Source of the DNA: Cytophagales bacterium
Lineage (GTDB): Bacteria; Bacteroidota; Bacteroidia; Cytophagales; Thermoflexibacteraceae
Direction: 5' to 3'
DNA: 54,790 nucleotides
NCBI GenBank assembly: GCA_013298985.1
Contig: JAAFJS010000009.1
Span: 1-54,790 of the forward strand
The notes beneath the pieces are model-generated. The model was not told the DNA's origin. It ran no database searches and saw only the letters and a program-made list of their open reading frames with translations. Below are positions 1 through 8,992 of the stretch, one piece after another. The position numbers and the translations under genes were made by a program. Each line of letters begins with the position of its first letter. Within the stretch, counting starts at the first letter, position 1.

Positions 1-144
1 ATTAAATTCTTCAACAGCAGCATCGGACTGTACTTTAGTGCCAAAGAAAACAATATAACGCAAAATTCCGCAATATGTTTCGAGTGGAATATAAAATATA
101 CCCCCTCTTACATTTTCCATTTCCTCAAAAGATAATTTTTTCAT
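1..144 (-). CDS. Double-glycine leader peptide, partial (runs off left edge)
   Basis: The minus strand from an ATG at 144 is open for 48 codons to the window edge. Residues 1-15 read MKKLSFEEMENVRGG, the form of the double-glycine leaders used in Bacteroidota and other bacteria for peptides exported and cleaved by C39-peptidase (PCAT-type) ABC transporters. The first residues after GG are hydrophobic and aromatic, with one Cys in the visible part. The gene is divergent from the CHAT gene at 488. The core peptide, its end, and any transporter or modifying enzyme lie outside the window, so I cannot say whether it is a bacteriocin, a modified natural product or a signal. The leader motif is seen directly; export by a C39 transporter is inferred from the family. 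Confidence 0.7.
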   Translation of the reverse strand, partial: MKKLSFEEMENVRGGIFYIPLETYCGILRYIVFFGTKVQSDAAVEEFN

Positions 145-487
145 TGAGGACGAAAACCTTGTATGTTAATGAATTCTGACATATTTTTTTATACTTTTTG
201 CAAATATCTATTTTTTTTGAGACCCCTACAAGATTAGGCTCAAGAGGGGGTAGGAGGGAGGTTGTATTTTGTACTTTTTACTTTGCAAAGCTCCAAAGGA
301 AAAATGAAAAGCGCAATACCCACTATTTGGTATTTTTTTGGCGTTTTTAGTTAAATTTAGTTAAAATTTATAAAACGCATCAAAACCTCCCAAAAGTTTG
401 ATGCACTTTGGAGTTAGATACGCTTTTAAAAATTTGGATATGTAAGAATACCTAACTACTTTTGGCTAAGTAAACATACCCAAGACA
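145..487. other. Divergent intergenic region with small hairpins
   Basis: This 343-bp AT-rich region lies between the divergent leader-peptide and CHAT genes. It holds two short inverted repeats: GCGTTTT at 341-347 with AAAACGC at 372-378, and GCATCAAA at 377-384 with TTTGATGC at 397-404. A TACTTTG at 279-285 resembles the -7 element of Bacteroidota promoters but has no well-spaced TTG upstream. Neither hairpin has a clear U-tract. I see no further ORF that I would call a gene. Confidence 0.4.
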
Positions 488-3400
488 ATGCAAAACGGCG
501 TAAACAAACAAAAACCCGTTATTTTTCTTGCTTTTGCCAATGATAAGGAGGACAATGCACGCTACCTCCGCAATCTCCCCAAAGAGTTAGATGGACTTCG
601 CAAGGCACTCATCCCTGCGGTGCAGGCAGACCTGTGTGAGGTAGTCGAGCGCGCCAGCGCGACGATGGAGCAGATATTGGATACTTTTCAAGAGGCTCGC
701 TACAAAGATAGAATTGCTATTTTTCATTATGGCGGTCATGCTGACGGCTATCAGCTTCTCTTAGAGCAACTTGACGGCTCGCATGGGGTCGCGCATGGGG
801 CGGGTTTGGTTTCTTTTTTTGCCAAACAAAAAGGATTAAAACTTGTTTTTTTTAATGGGTGCAGCACGCAGCAGCAGACCTTGGAACTGGTCGAGGCGGG
901 CGTGCCTGCGGTGGTAGGGACTTCTTCTGCCATTGGTGATGACATCGCGACCCATCTTTCTATTCGTTTTTACAATGGAATCGCACAAGGGCTTGCCATT
1001 GATAAGGCATGGCTGGAAGCGATAGATTACATCAAAATTCAGCAAGGTTTTGACAAAGGCAAAGGCGAAGTCAATACACGCGGGCTTTACCGCAAAGATA
1101 AAAAATCAGAAGAAAATCCGCCTGACCGCCTGCCCTGGGATATGTACTACAAGCAGGGCGCAGAAATTGTCAAAGATTGGAACTTGCCCGAAGCCGTTGA
1201 TAATCCGCTATTTGGCTTGCCCGACATCTGCCAGTTATTTCCTTTACCCGAAAAACCTTACCGCTTTTTAGAACGGTATAGCGAACAGCACACAGAAATA
1301 TTCTTTGGACGTTCTTATTATATCCGCGACCTCTATACACGCGCCATAGACCGCAATGCCGCCCCCATTCTCTTACTTTACGGACAGTCGGGCGTGGGTA
1401 AGTCTTCCCTGCTTGATGCGGGCGTACTTCCTCGTTTAGAGCAAGTTACCAAAGTTGTCTATACTCGAAGAAACCAAGACAAAGGACTTCTGGGAACACT
1501 GAAAGAAGCACTTGGAATACAAAATACAGAATCTGGAATTGAGAATCTGGAATCTGGAATACAAAATACAGAATACAGAATCTGGAATGAAGAATCTGGA
1601 ATCGTTAATAATGAACAACAAAATTATTTAGAAAATAAAGAACTATCTAACCATTCAACAATTCAACTATCTAACAATTTAACAACCAACAATCAACAAG
1701 AAACAACCCTATCCCAATTAGAAAAAATTGCAGAAACCTTGCATGGGGAAGCAAGAAACCACCTTTTGGCAAGTATTGAAGAACTAAGAATCCAAGAAAA
1801 CAAAAAGGAAATATTCAAGGTTGAAATAGAGGAAAAAGACAAGGATAGCTTAAAAACTGTTTGGAAAATCAAAGAAAGAGATGCCTTACAACCTTTCATC
1901 GTGATTTTAGACCAAGCAGAAGAGGTTTTTACACGCCCTAATGATGACCTGCCTCATGAGTTGCAAGATTTTTTGCAGCAAGTACACCTGATTTTTAGCA
2001 ATCCCAAAGACCGCCCTGCGGGGAAACTGATTTTGAGCTATAGAAAAGAGTACAGCGCAGAGTTTGACGAGGCATTCAAGAAATTGCAGTTGCCCAGAGA
2101 AGGTATTTTCCTCAAACACTTAGAGCGCAGGGACATTGTAGAGGTCATTACGGGATTAACCCTGACCCAAAGCCTCAAAAATCAGTACCGATTGACCATA
2201 GAATCTGAATTGCCTGTGATTATTGCTGATGACCTCCTCGAAGACAAGGACTCGCCCATTGCGCCTATTCTTCAGATTTTGCTGACTAAGATGTGGAACT
2301 TGACCGAAGACGAAGAATTGCGCTATTTTTCTGTGAAAAAATATCACCAGTTGAAAAGAGAGGGGATTTTGATGAACGATTTTTTTCAGCAACAAATGCA
2401 ACTTTTTAAGCAATGGAATCAGTACGAGGAATATTCTGGTCTTGCCTTAGACATTTTGAATTTCCATACCACGCTTTTGGGGACAGCAGGGAGCAGACGC
2501 ATAGAAGAAATCCAAAAACGCTATGCCCACCGCGCAGACATTGTAGAGCCTATTTTAAAAAAGTTTCAAGAATTGTATTTATTGGCGGGCTTTTCACGCA
2601 CGGTTACGGGCTTGGCGCACGATACACTTGCACCTGTGATACAGAGTGAGTTCCGAAGCTCAGACCGCGAAGGGCAACGCGCCACACGAGTTTTGGACAA
2701 CCGCCTTGCTGCTTTGAAAGGGAAAGAAAATTTGGAAGAAATTTTAGAAAATGATGACAAACTTGTTTTGGACGAAACTGATTTGGAAATTGTAGAAAAA
2801 GGAGCGCAAGGCATGAGGAATTGGGACAAAGAAGAAGACATATTGGTAACGGCAAGTCGTATTCGTAGAGAAAAAAATCGCAAACGAGAAAAACGTAATA
2901 AAATGATTTTGAGGGGATTAGGTGCATTAATTGCCTTGATGTTAGTGGTAGGCTTCATTTTTCAGCAAATCTATACACGAGAAATAGAAAAAGACAGAGA
3001 AAAAGCACTTGCCTCAGAAAAAAAGGCTCTTGCCTCTGAGAAAAGGGCAGAACAAGAACGCGTAGAAGCAGAAAAGCAGTCTAAAATCGCAAAAATAGAA
3101 TCTCAAAAGGCAATAGCAAGCGCAGAGGAAGCAGAAAAGCAGTCTAAAATCGCAAAAATAGAATCTCAAAGAGCAATAGCAAGCGTAGAAGAGGCAAAAA
3201 AACAAACCGCAATCGCCAATTATTCCAAAGTGCAGGCAGAGCAAGAGCAAAAAAAGGCAGAAATAGCAAGTATGAATGCAATGTATCAGGAAGATGTAGC
3301 AAAATTGGCAACCCAAAGCGCGCGCCGCGATTTGTTTTGGTTCAACTCCAAAGAATTGGCGGTCAAGTCTAAGGAAATTCAGACCGAGGAGGGCAAAGAT

Positions 3401-4654
3401 TTGAAATCTCTTTTAGCTCTTTCCTCTTACGTCTTGATAGACAGTGCGTTTGCTAAGAATAGAACCAAGCAATATGCCTTAGAAACGCTCGATGCCTTAC
3501 AGCAAGCAATGCTCAACTACGACAGGGAATTGGGTGATGAAAAAGGGCAACCTATCAAGGGAGAAATCAAAGCAGTTGCCTTAAATAAAGTAAATCAACA
3601 AGTTGCGTATGGCATCAAAAATAAGTTAATTATTGCCAGCATTATCGACGACAATGAAAAAGGCTATCCTCACTTACAAACTAAATTTGAGATAGAGCTT
3701 CGCGAGGGGGGAAAGCCTGAATACATCAGGGCATTGGCGTTTAGTCCTGATGGCGAAAATATCGCAGTAACTGCCACAGATGGAGATGTTTATTTCATTC
3801 CTGCAAATCCTGCACCCCAAGCGGCATTGCTTGCGTCTTCCAGGAAATTTGATAGAAAAGAAGAAAGTTCAGAGTTCAAACCCATTTATAGACACAATGA
3901 GAACGCGCTGGCAGTAAATATGCTCCAAGTCAAAGAATCTATTTATTTGATTTCGACAGGACGAGATACTGTGGTAAATGTGTGGGATTTGACTAAGAAA
4001 AAAATGGTGGCAAAGTTGCGCCCCGAAACCATTGCACGCTGCTTTACGATAGTGAATCAGCAACTTTTTGCGGGACTACGCAACGGCAGCATTCTATCTT
4101 GGGACTTGACCGACCTGAGCAAACCTCCCGTCAAACTTTATCAAGACAAGAACTATACTTTATTTGACATGGAGTTTGTGAGTAAGAAAAACTGGCTGGC
4201 AGTCGGAACGGACAAGGGTGAATTGTTACTTTTTAACCTCAACCTTCCTTCCTCACCTCCTGTGCGCCTCGAAGACGGTAAGCACGCTGGTGTCATCTAC
4301 GACATAGCCCTTAGCCCCGATGGAAGGTGGATAGCCACTGCGGGATTGGATAATATGCTCAAATTGTGGGATTTAAACCAAACGAAAACAATAGATGATG
4401 CTGACCGCATTGTGCCTTTGGATATGCCAAACAAGACAGGGCAAGTGCTTTCACTCTTGTTTGATGCCAAAAGTCAGTATCTATTTTTTGGAGATAATCA
4501 AAAAATGCAAGTCAGGGCAGTAGATATTCGCACGCTATTTTACAAACTCAAAAATAACCTCAAAGACAAGCAGTTAAGCAATGAGCAGTGGAAGTTTTAC
4601 ATCAAAGGTGATTTGACAAAACCTGAAATTAAGTATGACAACAAAAACAAGTAA
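488..4654 (+). CDS. CHAT caspase-like / nSTAND NTPase / WD40 protein
   Basis: This is a 1388-residue multidomain protein. Residues ~10-190 are a CHAT (caspase HetF-associated) domain with the His of HYGGHAD (H84) and the Cys of NGCST (C125). A STAND/AAA-type NTPase follows, with Walker A GQSGVGKSS at ~299-307 and Walker B VILDQAEEVF at ~472-481. A single membrane segment lies at ~806-828, then a Lys/Glu/Ala-rich coiled coil (~830-960) and degenerate WD40 repeats to the C-terminus. Known relatives are sensor proteins in which repeats detect a trigger and the NTPase activates the protease; some act in anti-phage or suicide responses. Between Walker A and B there is a ~60-residue low-complexity insertion. 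The next two genes follow at 30 and 3 nt, implying one operon. The domains are clear; the target and trigger are unknown. Confidence 0.88.
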   Translation: MQNGVNKQKPVIFLAFANDKEDNARYLRNLPKELDGLRKALIPAVQADLCEVVERASATMEQILDTFQEARYKDRIAIFHYGGHADGYQLLLEQLDGSHGVAHGAGLVSFFAKQKGLKLVFFNGCSTQQQTLELVEAGVPAVVGTSSAIGDDIATHLSIRFYNGIAQGLAIDKAWLEAIDYIKIQQGFDKGKGEVNTRGLYRKDKKSEENPPDRLPWDMYYKQGAEIVKDWNLPEAVDNPLFGLPDICQLFPLPEKPYRFLERYSEQHTEIFFGRSYYIRDLYTRAIDRNAAPILLLYGQSGVGKSSLLDAGVLPRLEQVTKVVYTRRNQDKGLLGTLKEALGIQNTESGIENLESGIQNTEYRIWNEESGIVNNEQQNYLENKELSNHSTIQLSNNLTTNNQQETTLSQLEKIAETLHGEARNHLLASIEELRIQENKKEIFKVEIEEKDKDSLKTVWKIKERDALQPFIVILDQAEEVFTRPNDDLPHELQDFLQQVHLIFSNPKDRPAGKLILSYRKEYSAEFDEAFKKLQLPREGIFLKHLERRDIVEVITGLTLTQSLKNQYRLTIESELPVIIADDLLEDKDSPIAPILQILLTKMWNLTEDEELRYFSVKKYHQLKREGILMNDFFQQQMQLFKQWNQYEEYSGLALDILNFHTTLLGTAGSRRIEEIQKRYAHRADIVEPILKKFQELYLLAGFSRTVTGLAHDTLAPVIQSEFRSSDREGQRATRVLDNRLAALKGKENLEEILENDDKLVLDETDLEIVEKGAQGMRNWDKEEDILVTASRIRREKNRKREKRNKMILRGLGALIALMLVVGFIFQQIYTREIEKDREKALASEKKALASEKRAEQERVEAEKQSKIAKIESQKAIASAEEAEKQSKIAKIESQRAIASVEEAKKQTAIANYSKVQAEQEQKKAEIASMNAMYQEDVAKLATQSARRDLFWFNSKELAVKSKEIQTEEGKDLKSLLALSSYVLIDSAFAKNRTKQYALETLDALQQAMLNYDRELGDEKGQPIKGEIKAVALNKVNQQVAYGIKNKLIIASIIDDNEKGYPHLQTKFEIELREGGKPEYIRALAFSPDGENIAVTATDGDVYFIPANPAPQAALLASSRKFDRKEESSEFKPIYRHNENALAVNMLQVKESIYLISTGRDTVVNVWDLTKKKMVAKLRPETIARCFTIVNQQLFAGLRNGSILSWDLTDLSKPPVKLYQDKNYTLFDMEFVSKKNWLAVGTDKGELLLFNLNLPSSPPVRLEDGKHAGVIYDIALSPDGRWIATAGLDNMLKLWDLNQTKTIDDADRIVPLDMPNKTGQVLSLLFDAKSQYLFFGDNQKMQVRAVDIRTLFYKLKNNLKDKQLSNEQWKFYIKGDLTKPEIKYDNKNK
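1513..1702 (+). repeat. Low-complexity in-frame insertion in CHAT-NTPase gene
   Basis: The stretch consists of degenerate repeats of an AATACARAATMTGGAAT-like unit (1513-1612), then a CAA/AAC-rich tract (about 1655-1702). It encodes Asn/Gln/Ser-rich ESGIQN-type repeats and the heptapeptide LTTNNQQ. It sits between Walker A and Walker B, where compact family members have a short loop. An 18-base version of the CAAC tract recurs in frame in the DUF5686 gene (10164-10184). Confidence 0.65.
3068..3193 (+). repeat. 63-bp tandem duplication in coiled-coil region
   Basis: Units 3068-3130 and 3131-3193 are nearly identical and in frame (21 codons each, EAEKQSKIAKIES-type). They lengthen the coiled coil just after the membrane segment of the CHAT-STAND protein by three heptads per unit. 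Confidence 0.8.
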
Positions 4655-4684
4655 ATCCATTATATTTGCAAAAAATAGCTGAAA

Positions 4685-5833
4685 ATGATACAGAAAATAG
4701 CCATTACCAATTATAAATCCGTCGTAAACCTCGAACTCGATTTGGGTCGTATCAATGTCTTTATTGGTGAAAATGGCTGCGGGAAAACCAATATACTGGA
4801 GGCAATCGCGATGGGGAGTGCCGCAGCAGCTAATAAACTGGACAATGAGTTTTTATTTACAAGAGGAGTGAGGGTTACAGAACCAAAATTAATGTTATCT
4901 GCATTTGAAAAAGATAAACAGTCTAAAATTTTTATTAGTTTTTTTAAAGAAGATAAATATGTATTTGGAACTGAAATATCCTACAAAGATTCAGATTGGG
5001 TAGTGGGTATAAAAATTTATAAAACTGATAATAATATAATATCATCAATAAATGAATTAAAAAAAACATTAAGTGATGAGCAAAACTCACAAATATCTCA
5101 AAATGAGAAGAGAAGGCAAAATAGAACCGAAAGAAGAATAATGGAGCATCGTCGCATAATATTTGATAAATATTTTAATTTCCCACTTCCAATTTACTGC
5201 CCTGAAAACTATTTTCTTAGAAATTTTAATGATGAAGGACAAATCAGACCTTTGGGCATACGCGGCGAAGGACTTTTTAAGCATATTTTGGATTTATACA
5301 AGCAAAAACCTGAAATCTTGGAGAAAATCAGTGAAAACCTCAAACTCATAGATTGGTTTGGGGGCTTCGAGATTCCCAAAGACCTCTTTTTTACTGAAAA
5401 ACGCATCAATATCAAAGACCGTTTTCTTGCCCACCTCGATTATTTTGACCAGAAAAGTGCCAATGAGGGCTTTTTATACTTACTTTTTTATTTCACTTTG
5501 TTTATCAGTGAGTTCACCCCTAAGTTTTTCTCGATTGATAACATTGACAATGCGCTGAACCCAAAACTTTGCGCCAAATTGATACAAGTTTTGGCAGGAT
5601 TGACCAAAGAGCATGACAAACAAGTGATTTTGACAACACACAATCCAGCTATTCTTGATGGATTGGACTTAACAGATGACCAACAGCGATTGTTTACCAT
5701 TTATAGAAATGCTGATGGTCATACGGTTGCTCGCAGAATTTTTGCACCCAAAAAAGTAAATAATCGTGAAACGGTGAGGCTTTCAGAAGCCTATATCAGA
5801 GGCTATTTGGGCGGTTTGCCTGAAAATTTCTAA
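4685..5833 (+). CDS. RecF/OLD-type AAA ATPase (AAA_15/AAA_21)
   Basis: 382 residues. The N-terminus has the typical SMC/OLD start: a beta strand with ITNYKSV, then Walker A GENGCGKTN at ~30-38. The Walker B region near residue ~281 reads FSIDNIDNALNP, where relatives usually have IDExExxLHP, so the Asp is kept but the usual catalytic Glu is Asn. The H-loop is present as LTTHNPAILDGLD. There is no Toprim nuclease domain in this chain; a Toprim-like protein follows after 3 nt. This is the arrangement of a split OLD-type system, comparable in logic to other ATPase plus Toprim or RloB-like defence pairs. The N-terminal Met at 4685 fits the family start. The ATPase family is confident; a nuclease-partner role is inferred from context. 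Confidence 0.82.
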   Translation: MIQKIAITNYKSVVNLELDLGRINVFIGENGCGKTNILEAIAMGSAAAANKLDNEFLFTRGVRVTEPKLMLSAFEKDKQSKIFISFFKEDKYVFGTEISYKDSDWVVGIKIYKTDNNIISSINELKKTLSDEQNSQISQNEKRRQNRTERRIMEHRRIIFDKYFNFPLPIYCPENYFLRNFNDEGQIRPLGIRGEGLFKHILDLYKQKPEILEKISENLKLIDWFGGFEIPKDLFFTEKRINIKDRFLAHLDYFDQKSANEGFLYLLFYFTLFISEFTPKFFSIDNIDNALNPKLCAKLIQVLAGLTKEHDKQVILTTHNPAILDGLDLTDDQQRLFTIYRNADGHTVARRIFAPKKVNNRETVRLSEAYIRGYLGGLPENF

Positions 5834-5836
5834 GTA

Positions 5837-7555
5837 ATGAATGAATGTGATATGATAGACAAAAGTTTTGGAATTATCAGCGAAGGGGTTACAGACCAGA
5901 TAGTATTGAAAAATATTTTAGTGGGCTTTACAGGCAGTAAAGATGTGTTTGTGAAGTCTTTACAACCCAAAAAGAATGAATCAGGAAATTGGGACAAGGT
6001 TTTTAAGTATTGCCAATCTGATGACTTTAAGGGTGCTTTTGGCTTTTATGATTTTGTACTTATCCAAATAGATACAGATTTTATGTATAGAGGAGAAGTG
6101 CCTGAAAATCATAAAATTAACCTCAAAAATTTGACGGTGGATGAAACAGTAGAGGCTTTCAAAAACAAGCTAATTGAGTGGATAGGAAAAGATTTTTATC
6201 AGCAGTATTCAAACCAAATTATTTTTGCTATTTCAGTAAACGAAATAGAATGTTGGTTTCTGCCCATTTATTTCCCTAATCAGAAAGTAAAAGCCTCAAA
6301 AACAATGAATTGTATAGATACACTGAATACTATTTTACCCCAAAAAGAAGGATTTTACATAGATAGCAAGCAATTAGCTTATTATCAAACGATTAGTAAG
6401 TATTTCCAAAAGAAGCATGATTTAGAAAAATATAGCGCGAAAAACCCAAGTTTTCACTTATTCATCAAAGGACTTAGACAAAAGTTGGGCATATTTTTGT
6501 TTTTGTTCATGGCTTTTTTCTTTTTGCAAACCAATGTATGCCAAGCCCAAAAAACGGAAATCTTAGAGCTACAGTATGCCACTGCTCAGAAATATTACCA
6601 GCAGGGGAAATTAGATTCTTCAACTTTTATTTTGGAGAAAATGATTGTTTCTCCCTCATTTCCAAGACTTTATCAAGGTACAAAGGCAGATGTTTACAAA
6701 CTCTTGGCAATGTCTTACATCACACTCGACCGCCTCTATGATGCAGAGAAGCCGCTCCGCAAAATGCTTGCCCTTCGTCCTTTTTACAAGCCCCAAGAGG
6801 ACGACCTTGCTCGCCTTAAGTCTGCTTTGGACACCCTCAAAGCGACCTCTCTCTTTTCCTTGGGCATACGCGCAGGAGGAAATATAGCCTTTACTCGGCG
6901 TGTAGGAGATGCTATCTCAGTGATTAGTAGCTTGGACAACCCTAATTTGGGCGACGAAAAGTACAATATTGGCTTGGGTTATTACTTAGGATTTTATTTT
7001 AGATACCGTATTTTCAAGAACATAGCTATTGTATTCATGCCTTCGCTGACTAACTATGTCTTTGGCTATGAAGAAAGTTATAGTTTGCAACGTGCAGGCA
7101 AAAACGACAGGATAGCAACCAATTTTAGCTATAATTACAAGCAAAACATCAGCTATATTGAAACACCTATTAGTATTAATTATAGCATCGCCCCCAATAG
7201 TAAGCTAAGACCTTTTGTATCAGTGGGTTGGTTTCAAAGTTTCTTACTGAGCGCGACCAAGACGAGTAATGCTACTTTTGTTTCTGTTTCCCAATCCTTC
7301 CCCAATCGCGAAAATTTCATCAATGCCAATAGCGGTTTTATGCTTGGCTTTGGACTGACTTATGAGCTAAACAAGTTTGCTTTTAACATAGATGCACGCT
7401 ACAAATATGGTCTTATCAACTTGACCAATAGTAGCAATCGTTTTGCCAATCCAGAAGCAGCACTTGGTTTTTACGATATTCCTAACGACATCAAAATCAA
7501 CAATATAGAGCTTGGCTTTTCATTGATTTACCACCTCAATTTCAAAGTATTTTGA
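5837..7555 (+). CDS. Toprim-like (DUF4276/RloB-type) domain fused to TPR/outer-membrane barrel
   Basis: 572 residues that read like two proteins. Residues 1-~214 resemble Toprim/DUF4276/RloB proteins: GIISEGVTD with E16, LIQIDTDF with D79 and D81, and NEIECWF around E137-E139. They end with SFHLFIKGLRQKL, which looks like a natural C-terminus. Residues ~214-237 then form a hydrophobic signal-peptide-like segment ending CQAQ. The rest has TPR-like helices (~240-335) and a ~220-residue beta-barrel ending in aromatic VF, as in Bacteroidota outer-membrane proteins. No Met upstream of the hydrophobic core gives a normal signal peptide: the internal ATG at 6508 leaves only ~14 residues before the cleavage site. 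It is either a true fusion after loss of a stop, two genes joined by a sequencing error, or internal initiation. A cytoplasmic nuclease domain and an outer-membrane barrel should not work as one chain. Confidence 0.7.
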   Translation: MNECDMIDKSFGIISEGVTDQIVLKNILVGFTGSKDVFVKSLQPKKNESGNWDKVFKYCQSDDFKGAFGFYDFVLIQIDTDFMYRGEVPENHKINLKNLTVDETVEAFKNKLIEWIGKDFYQQYSNQIIFAISVNEIECWFLPIYFPNQKVKASKTMNCIDTLNTILPQKEGFYIDSKQLAYYQTISKYFQKKHDLEKYSAKNPSFHLFIKGLRQKLGIFLFLFMAFFFLQTNVCQAQKTEILELQYATAQKYYQQGKLDSSTFILEKMIVSPSFPRLYQGTKADVYKLLAMSYITLDRLYDAEKPLRKMLALRPFYKPQEDDLARLKSALDTLKATSLFSLGIRAGGNIAFTRRVGDAISVISSLDNPNLGDEKYNIGLGYYLGFYFRYRIFKNIAIVFMPSLTNYVFGYEESYSLQRAGKNDRIATNFSYNYKQNISYIETPISINYSIAPNSKLRPFVSVGWFQSFLLSATKTSNATFVSVSQSFPNRENFINANSGFMLGFGLTYELNKFAFNIDARYKYGLINLTNSSNRFANPEAALGFYDIPNDIKINNIELGFSLIYHLNFKVF

Positions 7556-7556
7556 C

Positions 7557-8894
7557 ATGAAAAAAAAATATTATCGTCTATACCTCTTCATAATTTTTAT
7601 TTCTCTCTTTGCCTGTCAAGGAGAAGAACTCAAATTTAATAGCACTTTTTATAAAATATACGATACCGAACTCTCTGGCGCAGTGAAAGGACTGCCCACT
7701 ACAGACTTTGGCATACTCGTACTCGAAGCGGAAGCAAGTACCCAAATGAGTGTTGTAGGAACACCTATCTCTGTCGATGTTCCTCACCTGACCAAGTTCA
7801 GCAAAGATGGCAGCCCTGAATGGCAGTTCAAGAGTGATGATGATGCGTATTTTGCGCCCCAAGAAATACGGGAAGAAGCAACTTATTTTACACTTTTCAC
7901 CTATAGTCTTTACAATACACAGGGAGTCAAAGGATTTAATTATGAGAATTTTAGTAATTTCGCAGAAGTGCAGATAGACAAAGAAACAGGCGAAGAAATC
8001 AATCGCGTTATTTACACCAATAATACACAACCCTTTTTCAACTTTAAGGTAGCAAACGAAAAATATTTGTCTTTTAATCAGCGTCAAATCGGAACATTAT
8101 CCCAAAGTTTTGGTATTACTGCGAGCAATAATTGGCTGCTAAGGGGTCGCCCACAGCTAATGGAATATAGTCAGCAACATTTTTTTTTCAAACAATCAAT
8201 CAATGAAAACACAGATTTGATTTTGGCGGCAAGCCAAGACCTGAATAGTATAAGTACCCTGTGTTTTAGTTCTTTGGACGCACAGTACAGCGAAGGCAAT
8301 CTCATTACTAATGTTTATCCCATTAATAATGAGGAATATATATTTGTTTTGTTTTCTACGGCTGGACTGCAGCCCAGTATTTACTTTACGCCTGCGATTT
8401 CTTTGAAGTCAGAATTAGAAAGTCAAGTGCTGAAAGAACCAATTTTTAGAAACAACCTATCCCTGTGGATTCCTTCTAATTTGGGACCTCCATTAATAAC
8501 GCAAGAATATATTGGGCTAAAAAATCGCTATGGAAATAGTTTTCGCGAGCCACTCCGCGCACGAGATATTTTGACCAAAGCATATGAATCAGGAGAACTT
8601 TATCGCACTTTTGACTTAGACATAAATGACAGTGAAAGTTTTATCAAAAAAGCAAAAAATAGAATATTAATTATCAGAAATTCAGGCAATTATGAAATTT
8701 TGTTGTATGAATATTTTATAGCAGAAAAGAAATACAAACTCTTGCGGACATTAGGGCGCAATATTCCCTATTATATCCAAGATGTCAGTGTCAATACCAA
8801 TGGAGATTTGTTTATAGTAGGTAATACACAGATAGCCAAAGACTTAAACAGCCTTTTTGTGATAAAAATTCCGTATGAAGATATACCAAATTAG
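7557..8894 (+). CDS. Hypothetical lipoprotein
   Basis: 445 residues with a short signal peptide and lipobox (LFAC, Cys ~20), so probably an outer-membrane or periplasmic lipoprotein. I do not recognise a family. The ATG is two bases after the stop of the preceding barrel, so the two are probably co-transcribed and the lipoprotein may be its envelope partner. The body is beta-rich with several IYYIQDVSVNTNGDLF-like strands, reminiscent of propeller or delta-60-type folds in which values are looked up per strand, but no repeat is clear enough to name one. Confidence 0.6.
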   Translation: MKKKYYRLYLFIIFISLFACQGEELKFNSTFYKIYDTELSGAVKGLPTTDFGILVLEAEASTQMSVVGTPISVDVPHLTKFSKDGSPEWQFKSDDDAYFAPQEIREEATYFTLFTYSLYNTQGVKGFNYENFSNFAEVQIDKETGEEINRVIYTNNTQPFFNFKVANEKYLSFNQRQIGTLSQSFGITASNNWLLRGRPQLMEYSQQHFFFKQSINENTDLILAASQDLNSISTLCFSSLDAQYSEGNLITNVYPINNEEYIFVLFSTAGLQPSIYFTPAISLKSELESQVLKEPIFRNNLSLWIPSNLGPPLITQEYIGLKNRYGNSFREPLRARDILTKAYESGELYRTFDLDINDSESFIKKAKNRILIIRNSGNYEILLYEYFIAEKKYKLLRTLGRNIPYYIQDVSVNTNGDLFIVGNTQIAKDLNSLFVIKIPYEDIPN

Positions 8895-8955
8895 TGGAAA
8901 AATAGGTTAAAATACCAACTTTTCTGTAAAATTATACAAATTTTTTTTAGTATTG

Positions 8956-8962
8956 TATTTTG
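8956..8962 (+). promoter_or_regulatory. Possible -7 element for the DUF5686 gene
   Basis: TATTTTG lies 31 bases before the ATG at 8993 and is one base short of TAnnTTTG. A clear TTG at -33 is not visible. If it is real, the alternative TTG start at 8960 lies inside the promoter and cannot be used, which supports the ATG start. Confidence 0.3.
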
Positions 8963-8992
8963 AACCACTATCCAAGACTCAACCCTAATGCT

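Noticed and set aside
1513-1612. CRISPR-like array from the repeated AATCTGGAAT units
   Set aside because: Units are short, degenerate, in frame within a coding gene and have no unique spacers or cas genes.
2566-3316. Long minus-strand ORFs opposite the CHAT-STAND gene
   Set aside because: They are shadows of the coding strand with Cys/Leu/Phe-rich low-complexity translation and no start or motif support.
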